From: an uncultured Methanomassiliicoccales archaeon | Lineage (GTDB): Archaea; Thermoplasmatota; Thermoplasmata; Methanomassiliicoccales; Methanomethylophilaceae | NCBI GenBank assembly: GCA_959597175.1 | Contig: CAUFXM010000006.1 | Coordinates: 1 to 64,000 of the forward strand | Reading direction: 5' to 3' | Length of the DNA: 64,000 nt | Shown here: piece after piece, positions 33,706 to 42,998 of the stretch | Position numbering within the stretch: the stretch's first letter is position 1 | Layout of the letters: the number at the start of each line of letters is the position of its first letter | Made by a program: the position numbers and the translations under genes | The notes under the pieces: generated by a model | The model's database searches: none | What the model was told of the DNA's origin: nothing | Seen by the model: only the letters and a program-made list of their open reading frames with translations

Positions 33706-34680
33706 ATGCTGAGCCGCATCGCCAAGGCGCTGGAGCAGGGAAGGAAGGCCATAGTCGTCCACGGGAACGCGGACATGGACGCACTGGGGTCCGCATACGC
33801 CATCTCCAAGGGTTTCCCCGAGGCGGACATCGTGGCGCCCAACGGACTGGACAGGGTTTCCAGGATGGTCGCCGACAAGATGTCCGTGCCTGTTCTGGAG
33901 ACATCCGACCTGTCCGGGTACGATAGGGTCGTCGTGGTGGACACATCGTCCCCCGAGCAGCTCGAGGCCGACATCCGCATTCCCAGGGACTCCGTCGTGA
34001 TCGACCATCACCGTCCGACCGGCAAGTGGGAGGTGGACCTGTTCTACTGCGACGACTCCCGCACGTCATGCTGCGAGATCGTCAAGGAGATCATGGACTT
34101 CGCAGGCAGGAGGATCGACAGGGATGTGGCGCTGATGCTGATGGGTGGGATGCTGACCGACAGCGGGCACTTCCAGTATGCCCGTCCGGCGCTGATGAGA
34201 TGCTTCTCCGACCTGATGGAGCGGTGCTCGATCGACATGGACGAGGCCATGGGCCTTGTCCAGGCCCCTGTGAGCATGTCCGAGAGGATCGCCATGATGA
34301 AGGCGATCGAGCGCACCAGGTTCGACCGCGTCGGCGAGATGATCGTGGCGATATCGTTCGGCGGCAGCTTCGAGGCGTCATCCTGCAGGGCCATAATGAC
34401 GGCCGGCGCGGATGTCGTGTTCGTCGGCTCCCAGAGGGACGAGATGTTCCGCCTCAGCGGCAGGGCGACCCAGGAAGCCGTCAGGAAGGGGGTCCACCTG
34501 GGCGAGATAATGGCCGGCATCGGTCAGGAGACATCCACTGACGGCGGGGGTCACGGCGGAGCCGCCGGACTCACCGGGATCGGGGACACCGAGGCCATGC
34601 TCAACATCTGCATGAGCAGGACCATGGACGTGTTCAGGGAGATAAAGCGCAGGGAACAGTCCCAGACGCCTGAGAACTGA
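33706..34680 (+). CDS. DHH-DHHA1 family phosphoesterase (NrnA-like)
   Basis: 324 residues. HGNADMDALGS is the first metal motif, VVVDTSS the second, VIDHHRPT the DHH motif, and C-terminal DGGGHGGAAG the DHHA1 substrate-binding loop. The family hydrolyses short RNA, cyclic dinucleotides or pAp; which one cannot be told. Convergent with TyrRS across a G-rich hairpin. Confidence 0.88.
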   Translation: MLSRIAKALEQGRKAIVVHGNADMDALGSAYAISKGFPEADIVAPNGLDRVSRMVADKMSVPVLETSDLSGYDRVVVVDTSSPEQLEADIRIPRDSVVIDHHRPTGKWEVDLFYCDDSRTSCCEIVKEIMDFAGRRIDRDVALMLMGGMLTDSGHFQYARPALMRCFSDLMERCSIDMDEAMGLVQAPVSMSERIAMMKAIERTRFDRVGEMIVAISFGGSFEASSCRAIMTAGADVVFVGSQRDEMFRLSGRATQEAVRKGVHLGEIMAGIGQETSTDGGGHGGAAGLTGIGDTEAMLNICMSRTMDVFREIKRREQSQTPEN

Positions 34681-34685
34681 AAATT

Positions 34686-34703
34686 GGGGGGGGGGGATCC
34701 CCC
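34686..34703. terminator. G/C-run hairpin between convergent genes
   Basis: Eleven G, then AT, then five C: the last five G pair with the five C. The long homopolymer may be prone to sequencing error. Confidence 0.4.
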
Positions 34704-34714
34704 TCCGCTGTTTC

Positions 34715-35782
34715 TCATCTGAGCTTCTTGACGCTCTCGACGACCTTTATGATGGCATCGTAGTTGTCGGGCTTGTCTGCGAAGTAGTCCCTCACCGGCT
34801 GGAGGGTCCTGTCGAGACCGTCGGTCACCCCGGCCTTCAGGTCGACGGGGGACAGGGAACCGCCGAAGTATGCATCGGCCAACTCCTCGTACGTCGAGTA
34901 GTCGACGGGGCCGCCGTACTTCTCGGGCCTCTCGATGTGCATGGACCCGTTCCTGGGGAAGAGGATGTACCTGCAGAGCATCAGCACCGGGTTCTCGCCC
35001 TCGTGCTCCCTCTCCGGCGGGCAGTAGGCCTTCTTCATCTTGGCGGCGATCTCCTCGCGGGTGTCGTGGATCTTGACACTCCCGTTGGGGTCGCTCTTGG
35101 ACATCTTCGACTCCACGGGATCCATCCTGTTCCCTCCCTTCAGGCCCGGGAGCAGGGGGGTGTGGACGGCTATGGGCTTCTTCCATCCGAGCTTGTCGGC
35201 AGCGTCCCTGGCGAGCATGTGGGCCCTCCTCTGGTCCAGACCGGCGTAGGCCACGTCCTGGCCCATGCAGAAGATGTCCGTGGCCTGCAGGATGGGGTAG
35301 AACACCTTGGATGTGTCGACCTCGGCCTCGTCCTCGGAGCGGCCCATGATGGTCATGGCCCTCTTGACCCTGGACAGGGACGTGACCTTGGCGACCTTGA
35401 TGGCCATCTCCCAGTACTCTATGTCGCTGAGGATCTCGCTGGCGTACTTGAACTCCACACGATCGGCGGGGACGCCAAGGGCGATGAAGCAGTCCTGCAT
35501 GTACCTGGCGCATGTGCGGATGTTCTCCAGGTCACCGCCGAGCTTGTCGTTGATGTAAGCGTGCCAGTCGGCCCAGAACACGGTCACCTTGAACCCCGCG
35601 TCGCAGAGGTCCCTGATCTTCTGGGCCACCAGGACCCAGCCCAGGTGGACGAGTCCCGAGGGCTCGAAGCCGATATAAGCGGTGGGCTCCTCCTTCTCTG
35701 TCAGGAGGGCGCGGAGCTCCTCCTCCGTCACTATCTCTTCGGTGTTCCTCGTCACGAGGGCGAGCCTCTGTTCGACATCCAT
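34715..35782 (-). CDS. tyrS: tyrosyl-tRNA synthetase
   Basis: 355 residues, archaeal/eukaryotic type. The HIGH-equivalent is PSGLVHLGW, KMSKS is present as SKMSKSDP, and YAGLDQRRAHMLAR is typical. It charges tRNA-Tyr. A reverse-strand TATA box (35809-35816) lies 27-34 nt before ATG 35782, supporting this start over the longer frame. Confidence 0.95.
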   Translation of the reverse strand: MDVEQRLALVTRNTEEIVTEEELRALLTEKEEPTAYIGFEPSGLVHLGWVLVAQKIRDLCDAGFKVTVFWADWHAYINDKLGGDLENIRTCARYMQDCFIALGVPADRVEFKYASEILSDIEYWEMAIKVAKVTSLSRVKRAMTIMGRSEDEAEVDTSKVFYPILQATDIFCMGQDVAYAGLDQRRAHMLARDAADKLGWKKPIAVHTPLLPGLKGGNRMDPVESKMSKSDPNGSVKIHDTREEIAAKMKKAYCPPEREHEGENPVLMLCRYILFPRNGSMHIERPEKYGGPVDYSTYEELADAYFGGSLSPVDLKAGVTDGLDRTLQPVRDYFADKPDNYDAIIKVVESVKKLR

Positions 35783-35808
35783 GATATCGTTCGGGCCTAT
35801 TGCAACAA

Positions 35809-35816
35809 GTATTAAA
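35809..35816 (-). promoter_or_regulatory. TATA box of tyrS
   Basis: TTTAATAC on the reverse strand, about 30 nt before ATG 35782. Confidence 0.55.
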
Positions 35817-35868
35817 GGCTCTTCGGGGACCAGTGCTAGCACGGGTCCCACCTCCGACCCTGGCGATG

Positions 35869-35876
35869 TTTATAAA
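35869..35876 (+). promoter_or_regulatory. TATA box of hpt
   Basis: TTTATAAA, 24-31 nt before ATG 35900, which fixes that codon as the leaderless start. Confidence 0.65.
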
Positions 35877-35899
35877 TCGTGAATCCGAATGGATGCTGC

Positions 35900-36472
35900 A
35901 TGCCCACGAAATGCCCCAGACTGGAGGAGGCTTTCCTCAGCAGCCCGGTCGTCGACTTCGACGGCTACCCGTACTTCGTGAACCCGCTGAGCGATGGAAT
36001 CCCCAGGGTGGACAGGGACCTGCTGGTGGAGGTGGCGGACGCCATGATAGGGATGGCGGACCTGGACTGCGACCTGATCCTGGCCCCGGAGGCCATGGGG
36101 ATACCTCTGGCGGTCCTCATCACCGAGAGGACCGGGATACCGTTCGCAGTCATCAGGAAGCGGGAGTACGGCCTCCCCGGAGAGATCGCCCTGAGCCAAG
36201 TCACCGGCTACTCCGGCTCCCCCATGTACATCAACGGCGTGTCGCCGGGAGACAGGGTCGCCATAGTGGACGACGTCGTGAGCACGGGCGGGACGCTGCG
36301 CGCGGTGGTTGGCAGCCTGAAGTCCGCGGGTGCAGTGGTAACGGAGGTCCTGACCGTGTTCAGCAAGTGCAGGGACAGGGTCGGCCTGTCCTCGGAGCTC
36401 GGCGTCCCGGTCCGTTCCCTCGTCTCGGTGAGCTCGGAGGGCGGGAGACCGCGCATCCTCCAATCCGATTGA
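35900..36472 (+). CDS. hpt: hypoxanthine/adenine-type phosphoribosyltransferase
   Basis: 190 residues. The PRPP-binding loop is RVAIVDDVVSTGGTL, and FVNPLSDGIPRV near the N-terminus is characteristic of archaeal HGPRTase-like enzymes for purine salvage. GTG 35879 lies too close to the TATA box to be the start. Adenine specificity cannot be excluded. Confidence 0.85.
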   Translation: MPTKCPRLEEAFLSSPVVDFDGYPYFVNPLSDGIPRVDRDLLVEVADAMIGMADLDCDLILAPEAMGIPLAVLITERTGIPFAVIRKREYGLPGEIALSQVTGYSGSPMYINGVSPGDRVAIVDDVVSTGGTLRAVVGSLKSAGAVVTEVLTVFSKCRDRVGLSSELGVPVRSLVSVSSEGGRPRILQSD

Positions 36473-36510
36473 ATTCGGCGTGGATCCTTTTTCATTGTCC
36501 GCGCAGAAGC

Positions 36511-37818
36511 ATGCGCATGGACCCGGGACTGCTGGGGGCCTGCATGGTCATGTCGCTGGTCGGCGCGGGGATGGGGCTGTTCAGCGGACTGGCTCCCGGG
36601 ATCCACGTCAACACGCTGGCATCGCTCCTGCTGGCCGGCCAGGCGTCCGTCGCTGCGGTCATCCCAGGGACCGTGGAGGATGCCCCGCTGGCTATGAGCT
36701 GCTGCATGATGTCTGCTTCCGTCGTGCATTCGTTCGTGGACTTCGTCCCGTCCGTGTTCATTGGCGCCCCGGACGGGGAGGACGCGGTGTCCGTGCTCCC
36801 GGGGCACAGGTTGCTGCTCGAGGGGAGGGGCATGGAGGCGGTCAGGGCCGCTGCGATCGGGAGTCTGATCGGCGCGTCGGCATCGATCCTGATGTCGGTA
36901 CCGCTGCAGTGGATGCTCCTGAACGGCCTGGAGGGTCCTCTCGAGAGCCTGACGCCGCTGGTGCTCCTATCCGCCGCGGCGGTTCTCATCGGAGGGGAGT
37001 TCGGACGCGGCTCCGGGCCCTGGGGGCTGGTGGCCTTCGCGATATCGGGGTTCCTGGGTCTGGCGTGCATGACGCTCCCGATCCCCGTGGACGGCATCCT
37101 TGGGGAGGGGAGCGTGATGCTCCCGCTCCTCACCGGGCTGTTCGGGGTGCCAGTGCTGCTGGAGACGTCGAAGGGCGCAAGGGTGCCTGAGCAGCGCGAC
37201 AGGGTCCGCGACCCTGTGGGCCCGTTGCCGGGGCTGAAGGGGGTCCTGATGGGTACCGTGGCCGGATGGTTTCCCGGGATCACGGCCACTGTCGGTGCGT
37301 CCATGTCAGTGGCGGTGATGCCGGAGAACCGCCCGGAGCGCTTCATCGCCACCGTGGCCTCAATCGGGACAGTGACCTCGGTCCTCTCCCTGGTGACCCT
37401 GTCCGTCTCCGGCAACGGGAGGTCCGGGACGGCGCTAGCCATCGGAGAGGTCGCCGGGGAGTCCCTCACGGGGTTCATGTCCCAGGGGTTCCTGCTGTTG
37501 CTGATGTCCACGGCCGTGGCCGCCCTGCTCGGGTACTGGATGGCCATATGGTCCGGGAGGGCGATGGTAGGGATCATCGGCAGGCTGAAGCCAAGGGCCA
37601 TGAGCAGGTCCGTGCTGGCTGTGCTGACGGTGCTCACGCTGCTGCTGACCGGCCCCTTCGGACTGGCTGTGCTGGCATGCTCGACCGTCGTGGGATTGCT
37701 CCCCTCGGTCATGGGCACCGGCAGGCTTGTCCTCTGCGGCTGCCTGCTGTTCCCGGTGATGCTCTTCGAGTTCGGACTGGCGCGATCACTGCTGGGCAAG
37801 CTTGGACTGCGCCTTTGA
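36511..37818 (+). CDS. TctA/DUF112-family membrane permease
   Basis: 435 residues with about 11 predicted membrane segments. GLFSGLAPGIHVNTLASLLL near the N-terminus and GWFPGITATVGASMS in the second half are the repeated motifs of the tripartite-tricarboxylate TctA / archaeal DUF112 group. No TctB or TctC partner is seen, as usual for archaeal members. Substrate unknown. The 3' end overlaps the convergent thioesterase by 33 bp. Confidence 0.8.
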   Translation: MRMDPGLLGACMVMSLVGAGMGLFSGLAPGIHVNTLASLLLAGQASVAAVIPGTVEDAPLAMSCCMMSASVVHSFVDFVPSVFIGAPDGEDAVSVLPGHRLLLEGRGMEAVRAAAIGSLIGASASILMSVPLQWMLLNGLEGPLESLTPLVLLSAAAVLIGGEFGRGSGPWGLVAFAISGFLGLACMTLPIPVDGILGEGSVMLPLLTGLFGVPVLLETSKGARVPEQRDRVRDPVGPLPGLKGVLMGTVAGWFPGITATVGASMSVAVMPENRPERFIATVASIGTVTSVLSLVTLSVSGNGRSGTALAIGEVAGESLTGFMSQGFLLLLMSTAVAALLGYWMAIWSGRAMVGIIGRLKPRAMSRSVLAVLTVLTLLLTGPFGLAVLACSTVVGLLPSVMGTGRLVLCGCLLFPVMLFEFGLARSLLGKLGLRL

Positions 37819-38178
37819 CACGAACTTGGCGTCGTCCACCACGAACCTCTCGTGGGTCCCGGACCCGATCTCGCCGCAGGCGTCGCGGACGACTGCTTTG
37901 AAGACCAGCCTCCTCCTGTCCACCTCTACCAGCTCGGTCTCGCATGTGACCCTCATCCCGACCGGGGTGGCCGCGGAGTGCGCGATGTCCAGGTGCGTCC
38001 CCACGGTGCTGGAGCCCTCCTCCAGGTACGGCGCGACGCTCCCGCTGGCGGTGGCCTCGATGAGCGCTATCATGGCGGGCGTGGCGAAGACGTCCAGAGT
38101 CCCGGATCCGAGAGCTCTGGCGGTGTTGGCAGGGGTGACGTCGACGGACCTCTCCCCCCTGATGCCTGTTTCGATCAT
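37786..38178 (-). CDS. FlK-like hotdog thioesterase
   Basis: 130 residues. LDVFATPAMIALIEATA, EGSSTVGTHLDIAHSAATP and GSGTHERFVVD match the FlK (fluoroacetyl-CoA thioesterase) group with catalytic Thr, Glu and His. It probably hydrolyses a short acyl-CoA in the cytoplasm. ATG 38178 is chosen for the family start. Confidence 0.88.
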   Translation of the reverse strand: MIETGIRGERSVDVTPANTARALGSGTLDVFATPAMIALIEATASGSVAPYLEEGSSTVGTHLDIAHSAATPVGMRVTCETELVEVDRRRLVFKAVVRDACGEIGSGTHERFVVDDAKFVSKAQSKLAQQ

Positions 38179-38280
38179 GGATCCGGGGTAAGCATGACTC
38201 CGATATAACGAAGACCCGACAGGGCTCGGTGAGACCGGATGCCGCATCCGCGCATCAGCAGACGGCGGGGCGTTCTCCGT

Positions 38281-38287
38281 TATATAC
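38281..38287 (+). promoter_or_regulatory. TATA box of secreted protein gene
   Basis: TATATAC, 23-29 nt before ATG 38310. Confidence 0.65.
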
Positions 38288-38309
38288 GGCGGATACCGAT
38301 TCGAATACC

Positions 38310-39116
38310 ATGAAGAAGAGCGTCATAGCAGCCACGGCGGTCGTAGTGATAGCCGCAGCCCTGGTCGCCTCCTTCGCCTGGTACGGCGACGACGCGGGGG
38401 ATGAGGGCACCGAGCCGCCCGAGAACACGGGACCCACTCTCATGAACTACATCAACACGTCCTCGTTATTCGAGGCGTACTTGGACGATGCGCGCATAGA
38501 CGTGTTCCAGATGCCCTATGCCCTGGAGCTACGGGACAACACCATCGAGCTGCGCCCTACCGACCATGTGACCGGCGTAACCGACAACGGCGACGGGAGC
38601 TACGCGTTCACCCTCAGCACCGAGCCGGGGGCGACGTACACTCTGACCGTGGAGTTCAGGGGCGTGACGAACCTTGCATCCTCGGTCTCCGGGACGACGA
38701 TCGCTCTGACGTTCGACGCCGAGGGCGTGGTGACCTTGATCCTGGACGCCAACGTCTACAACTCTGCCCCGCCCGGTGGCATCGCCACGCTCACCGGTTA
38801 CGACATCACGGGATCCGGCTGGAGCCTCGCCATCAACGGGAAGCCCATCGATTCATACACCTTCCCGAGCGAGATCCCCGCGACCGGCAACCTGCTGCAG
38901 ATCATAGCCGACCCGTACATCACAGGCGTGTACCCGTCGAACAACATCTGCGTCTTCCTCACCGAGTACGACAGGGCACACTACATAATGACCTTAGACC
39001 TGGGTGATTCGTCGAGGATCACGAGCCTGTCATACGACCGGAACACACACTCCATCATCGTGGTGTTCGACTGCGTCCAGAGCGAGCACATTACGGTGCA
39101 CAGCCAGCTGCACTGA
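38310..39116 (+). CDS. secreted or membrane-anchored hypothetical protein
   Basis: 268 residues. A signal or anchor segment (residues 4-24) ends at an acidic, threonine/proline-containing linker, so the rest lies outside the membrane. The remainder is predicted mostly beta strand, rich in Thr, Asp and Ser, with no recognised domain. A leaderless start is supported by the TATA box. Monocistronic. Confidence 0.75.
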   Translation: MKKSVIAATAVVVIAAALVASFAWYGDDAGDEGTEPPENTGPTLMNYINTSSLFEAYLDDARIDVFQMPYALELRDNTIELRPTDHVTGVTDNGDGSYAFTLSTEPGATYTLTVEFRGVTNLASSVSGTTIALTFDAEGVVTLILDANVYNSAPPGGIATLTGYDITGSGWSLAINGKPIDSYTFPSEIPATGNLLQIIADPYITGVYPSNNICVFLTEYDRAHYIMTLDLGDSSRITSLSYDRNTHSIIVVFDCVQSEHITVHSQLH

Positions 39117-39209
39117 TGCGGAACCGTTTCCCAGCGGGCCTCCGGGCCCGCCACACCCTTATTCCCGCGCACGGGTGCGCCCCTAATATATTCTTTAAAC
39201 CCGTAATCC

Positions 39210-42200
39210 ATGCCCCCCGACATGGGATTGGAAGATGACCTCTACGGGGAACTGTACGAGCTCAGGGAGACGATAAGGGAGGAGCGCCGGATGTCCACCG
39301 GGCGCATCCCCACCGTCTGCCCTGACGAGGCGCTGAGGGAGATGGCCCAGCGCGTGCCCACTAAAGCCGAGGACTTCACCGCCATCGTGGGAGTGGGCGA
39401 CCGCTTCGTCGAGCTGTACGGCGAGGACTTCCTCAGCGTGACCAGGAAGTACGCCATAACCGCCGCCAACGGCTCCAACATCGACGCCGACGCGGCACAG
39501 ACGCTCAGGGAGCTGGAGAAGAAGCTCATCAACATCAGCAAGAGCAACAGGCTGCTGTTCCAGCCCAAGATATCCAGGAAGAACGCCTTCGACCTAATGA
39601 CCCTGCGCGACGTGGACGTGATGAGCCTGCTGTTCGGCAGGAAGCGGGTGCTGAAGCTGTGCGACTCCGCCAAGAGCCAGGAGGACGCCAGGGTGTACAA
39701 GCACCTGAACGAGATCATCCGTGAGGTCAACAGGGAGCAGAGGGACAAGGGTCAGTACGACCTGTACATCGGGTACCCCTTCGTGCAGGGGAAGATGCCC
39801 GACAACGACATCGACATCCGCGCCCCCCTGGCGCTGTTCCCGGTCATCCTGGAGAAGGACTCCCGCACCATCACGCTCTCCATGGACAACTCCCGCGACG
39901 CCATCTACAACAACACCCTCATCCTGGGGTTCATCAAGGCCAGCGGACAGAACCGCCCGCTGCCGGACAACATCATCGAGGACTACAGCGGGGAGACGTT
40001 CCTCACCAACATCGTGGAGTTCTACGAGCAGAACGGCATCAAGATGTCCGTCAACTACAGCCTACCCATCCCGTTCGTGGACTACAAGGCCGGGGAGTTC
40101 CCCAAGTACCTGGCCGGTGACATGGAGATGGTCCCCAACATCCTTGTAGGGAAGTATCCGACCTACTCCAGCTCCATCCAGAAGGACTTCGACGAGATGC
40201 TTGCCGGCAGGGAGATCAACGGGATCCTCAACGACCTGATCGTGGACCTGAACAAGACCGACTTCCTGTCCGACCTCCCCATGCCCCTCTCCGAGGAGGA
40301 GATGAAGGACAAGGGGATGGCCGCCTCCGAGAAGGACCTGGTGTACATCAACTCGCTCAACAGCTCCCAGGAGAACATCCTCACCGCGATGGAGAAGGGC
40401 GACGAGATCGTGGTCCAGGGACCCCCCGGCACGGGCAAGTCGCAGGTCATCACCGGGCTGATAACGTCCGCTGTCATCAAAGGCAAGACCGTGCTCATGG
40501 TGTCCGAGAAGAAGACCGCCCTGGACGTGGTCTACTCACGCCTGGGGACGCTGTCCAAGTACTGCCTGATGATCGACGACGTGGCCAACAAGGAGCAGTT
40601 CTACAAGCAGCTGGGCAGGATGCTGGACTCCGGGACCCCCAAGAGGGGCGTCGACCTGGACGCCGTCTCCGAGAGCATCGACAGGGACGTGGCCCTTCTG
40701 GACAACATCGCCAAGACCATGTACAGCCCCTGCGACTTCGGCATCGAGCCGTACAAGCTCTACGCCATGGACAGGTGGCTGGACCTGAACGACAGGCGCC
40801 AGCTTGACGAGTACCGCATCCTGAAGGACAGCATCGACCCCATCCTGCTGGACCTGAAGTACCCCAACGTCACCGAGCTCCACAGGAAGTTCGGGGATCC
40901 TGTCCTGATGGGGAACATAAGGGAGTACAAGGACCTGATCGAGACCAACCCATGGATGACCCAGATGAAGGCGGACCTGTCCGAGTACAACATCGGCGAG
41001 ATGAAGGCGGACCTGCTGGACCTGGAGAACCAGATCAAGGAGCTGAACTCCAAGGGGTTCCTGGGCAGGATGTTCAACAAGGGGAAGGTGGACCGCGAGG
41101 CCACCGCCATGGCGGACAAGTACTTCGCCAACTACAACAAGCACACGGTGGAGAAGGTCCTCTCCGACCCCCGCGGCATGTTCAACGCCCTCGACGGCTA
41201 CGGCACCTACTCCGCCAGGGCCACCGTATACGGGAAGCTGACCGACGAGGAGAGGGTCTACGGCGACGACGTGCTGACCGTCTCAGCCACCACCAAGATG
41301 CCCTACTCCGACAGCAACGACAGGATCTACGACTGGATCCTCAACGACCACCTCCAGAGGTTCGACGCATCCCACAAGGACATCATGCAGGAGATCTGGG
41401 ACTTCGACAGCATCATCGCCGACATGGACAGGAAGATATCCTCGAAGAGGGAGCTGTCCAGGGACAAGGTGGAGGAGGTCTTCCAGGAGAACCTGAAGTA
41501 CATCACCGAGTCCAAGAGGCGTGGCGACATCAACAGGATCATCGAATCCAAGAGGAAGTGGAACCTCAACAAGTTCATCGCCAGGTACGGCTACGAGCTG
41601 TTCAAGGGCGTCAAGGTGTGGCTCCTCACCCCGGAGGTGGTGTCCGAGATCCTCCCGCTGGAGATGGGCATATTCGACCTGCTCATATTCGACGAGGCAT
41701 CCCAGATGTACGTGGAGAAGGGGGTGCCGTCCATCTACCGCGCCAAGAAGGTCGTGGTGGCCGGAGACCACAAGCAGCTCCGCCCCTCGTCCCTGGGCGT
41801 CGGGAGGGTGGAGTACGAGAGCGACGAGGACGACCTGGACGACGTCGTCTCCGCGGCGCTGGAGGAGGAGAGCCTGCTGGACCTGGCGAGGGCTAGATAC
41901 GACTCCATCCTGCTCAACTTCCACTACCGCTCCAAGTACGAGGAGCTCATAGCGTTCTCCAACTACGCCTTCTACGGCGGGAGGCTGTACGTGTCCCCCA
42001 ACGTGGTGGAGCCGGCCAAGCCCCCCATCGAGGTGTTCAAGGTCAACGGGCTGTGGGAGGACAAGTCCAACATGGAGGAGGCCCACAGGATCGTCTCGCT
42101 CCTGAAGGAGTTCTTCGCCCAGAGGAGGAACGACGAGACCGTGGGGATCATCACGTTCAACGCCTCCCAGAGGGACCTCATAAACGACGTGCTGGATGAG

Positions 42201-42944
42201 GAGTGTGCCAACGACCCCGGCTTCGGGAAGCTGGTGGCTGACGAGATGAAGAGGTTCGACAACGGGGAGGACGTGGGACTGTTCATCAAGAACATCGAGT
42301 CCGTGCAGGGGGACGAGAGGGACGTGATCATGTTCTCCATCGGTTACGCCAAGAACTCCGAGGGCAAGCTCATGCAGAGGTTCGGATGGCTGAACAACCG
42401 TGGAGGGGAGAACAGGCTGAACGTCGCCATCTCCAGGGCGAAGAAGAAGATATTTATTGTCACGTCCTTCGAACCAGAGGACCTGCAGGTGGACGACACC
42501 AAGAACGAGGGGCCGAGGATCCTGAAGAAGTACCTGCAATACGCCAACGCCATCAGCTCCGGCAACAGGGAGCTGGCGGACTCCATCCTGCACTCCTTCG
42601 GCGACGACCGCTGGAAGACCGCGGAGGAGTACGACTCCGGCAGGATCGCCGACCGCGTGTACAACGCACTGACCCGCAAGGGATACACCGTGGAGAGGAA
42701 CGTGGGGATCGGAGGGTACCAGATCGACCTGGCCGTGAAGCAGAACGACAAGTACATCCTGGGCATCGAGTGCGACTCGCGCCTGTACGAGATGTCGTCG
42801 TCCACAAGGGAGAGGGACTACCACAGGCAGAAGTACCTGGAGTCCCGCGGATGGAAGATCCACAGGGTGTGGACTCCGGGCATGTGGAAGGACCCGGAGA
42901 AGGAGATCTCGAGGATAATACAGGCCATAGAGAGGAGCCATTGA
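39210..42944 (+). CDS. HRDC-domain SF1 helicase with C-terminal nuclease-like domain
   Basis: 1244 residues. An HRDC-like domain spans about 8-90. Next comes a DUF4011-like region, then a UPF1-type SF1 helicase: Walker A GPPGTGKSQ near 404-412, LLIFDEASQM near 825-834, GDHKQLRPS, and motif V/VI SVQGDERDVI and NRLNVAISRAKK. The last 100 residues (YQIDLAV ... ILGIECDS ... RGWKIHRVW) look like a DUF559/Vsr-type PD-(D/E)XK nuclease. Such helicase-nuclease proteins act on DNA and are frequent near defence genes; here it stands alone. ATG 39210 or 39222 may be the start; TATA-like boxes (39184, 39194) allow either. Confidence 0.85.
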   Translation: MPPDMGLEDDLYGELYELRETIREERRMSTGRIPTVCPDEALREMAQRVPTKAEDFTAIVGVGDRFVELYGEDFLSVTRKYAITAANGSNIDADAAQTLRELEKKLINISKSNRLLFQPKISRKNAFDLMTLRDVDVMSLLFGRKRVLKLCDSAKSQEDARVYKHLNEIIREVNREQRDKGQYDLYIGYPFVQGKMPDNDIDIRAPLALFPVILEKDSRTITLSMDNSRDAIYNNTLILGFIKASGQNRPLPDNIIEDYSGETFLTNIVEFYEQNGIKMSVNYSLPIPFVDYKAGEFPKYLAGDMEMVPNILVGKYPTYSSSIQKDFDEMLAGREINGILNDLIVDLNKTDFLSDLPMPLSEEEMKDKGMAASEKDLVYINSLNSSQENILTAMEKGDEIVVQGPPGTGKSQVITGLITSAVIKGKTVLMVSEKKTALDVVYSRLGTLSKYCLMIDDVANKEQFYKQLGRMLDSGTPKRGVDLDAVSESIDRDVALLDNIAKTMYSPCDFGIEPYKLYAMDRWLDLNDRRQLDEYRILKDSIDPILLDLKYPNVTELHRKFGDPVLMGNIREYKDLIETNPWMTQMKADLSEYNIGEMKADLLDLENQIKELNSKGFLGRMFNKGKVDREATAMADKYFANYNKHTVEKVLSDPRGMFNALDGYGTYSARATVYGKLTDEERVYGDDVLTVSATTKMPYSDSNDRIYDWILNDHLQRFDASHKDIMQEIWDFDSIIADMDRKISSKRELSRDKVEEVFQENLKYITESKRRGDINRIIESKRKWNLNKFIARYGYELFKGVKVWLLTPEVVSEILPLEMGIFDLLIFDEASQMYVEKGVPSIYRAKKVVVAGDHKQLRPSSLGVGRVEYESDEDDLDDVVSAALEEESLLDLARARYDSILLNFHYRSKYEELIAFSNYAFYGGRLYVSPNVVEPAKPPIEVFKVNGLWEDKSNMEEAHRIVSLLKEFFAQRRNDETVGIITFNASQRDLINDVLDEECANDPGFGKLVADEMKRFDNGEDVGLFIKNIESVQGDERDVIMFSIGYAKNSEGKLMQRFGWLNNRGGENRLNVAISRAKKKIFIVTSFEPEDLQVDDTKNEGPRILKKYLQYANAISSGNRELADSILHSFGDDRWKTAEEYDSGRIADRVYNALTRKGYTVERNVGIGGYQIDLAVKQNDKYILGIECDSRLYEMSSSTRERDYHRQKYLESRGWKIHRVWTPGMWKDPEKEISRIIQAIERSH

Positions 42945-42998
42945 GGGCCGGAGGGCGCGAGATGCGGGGCCCTTCCGGTCGATTCCGGGGATGATGAG

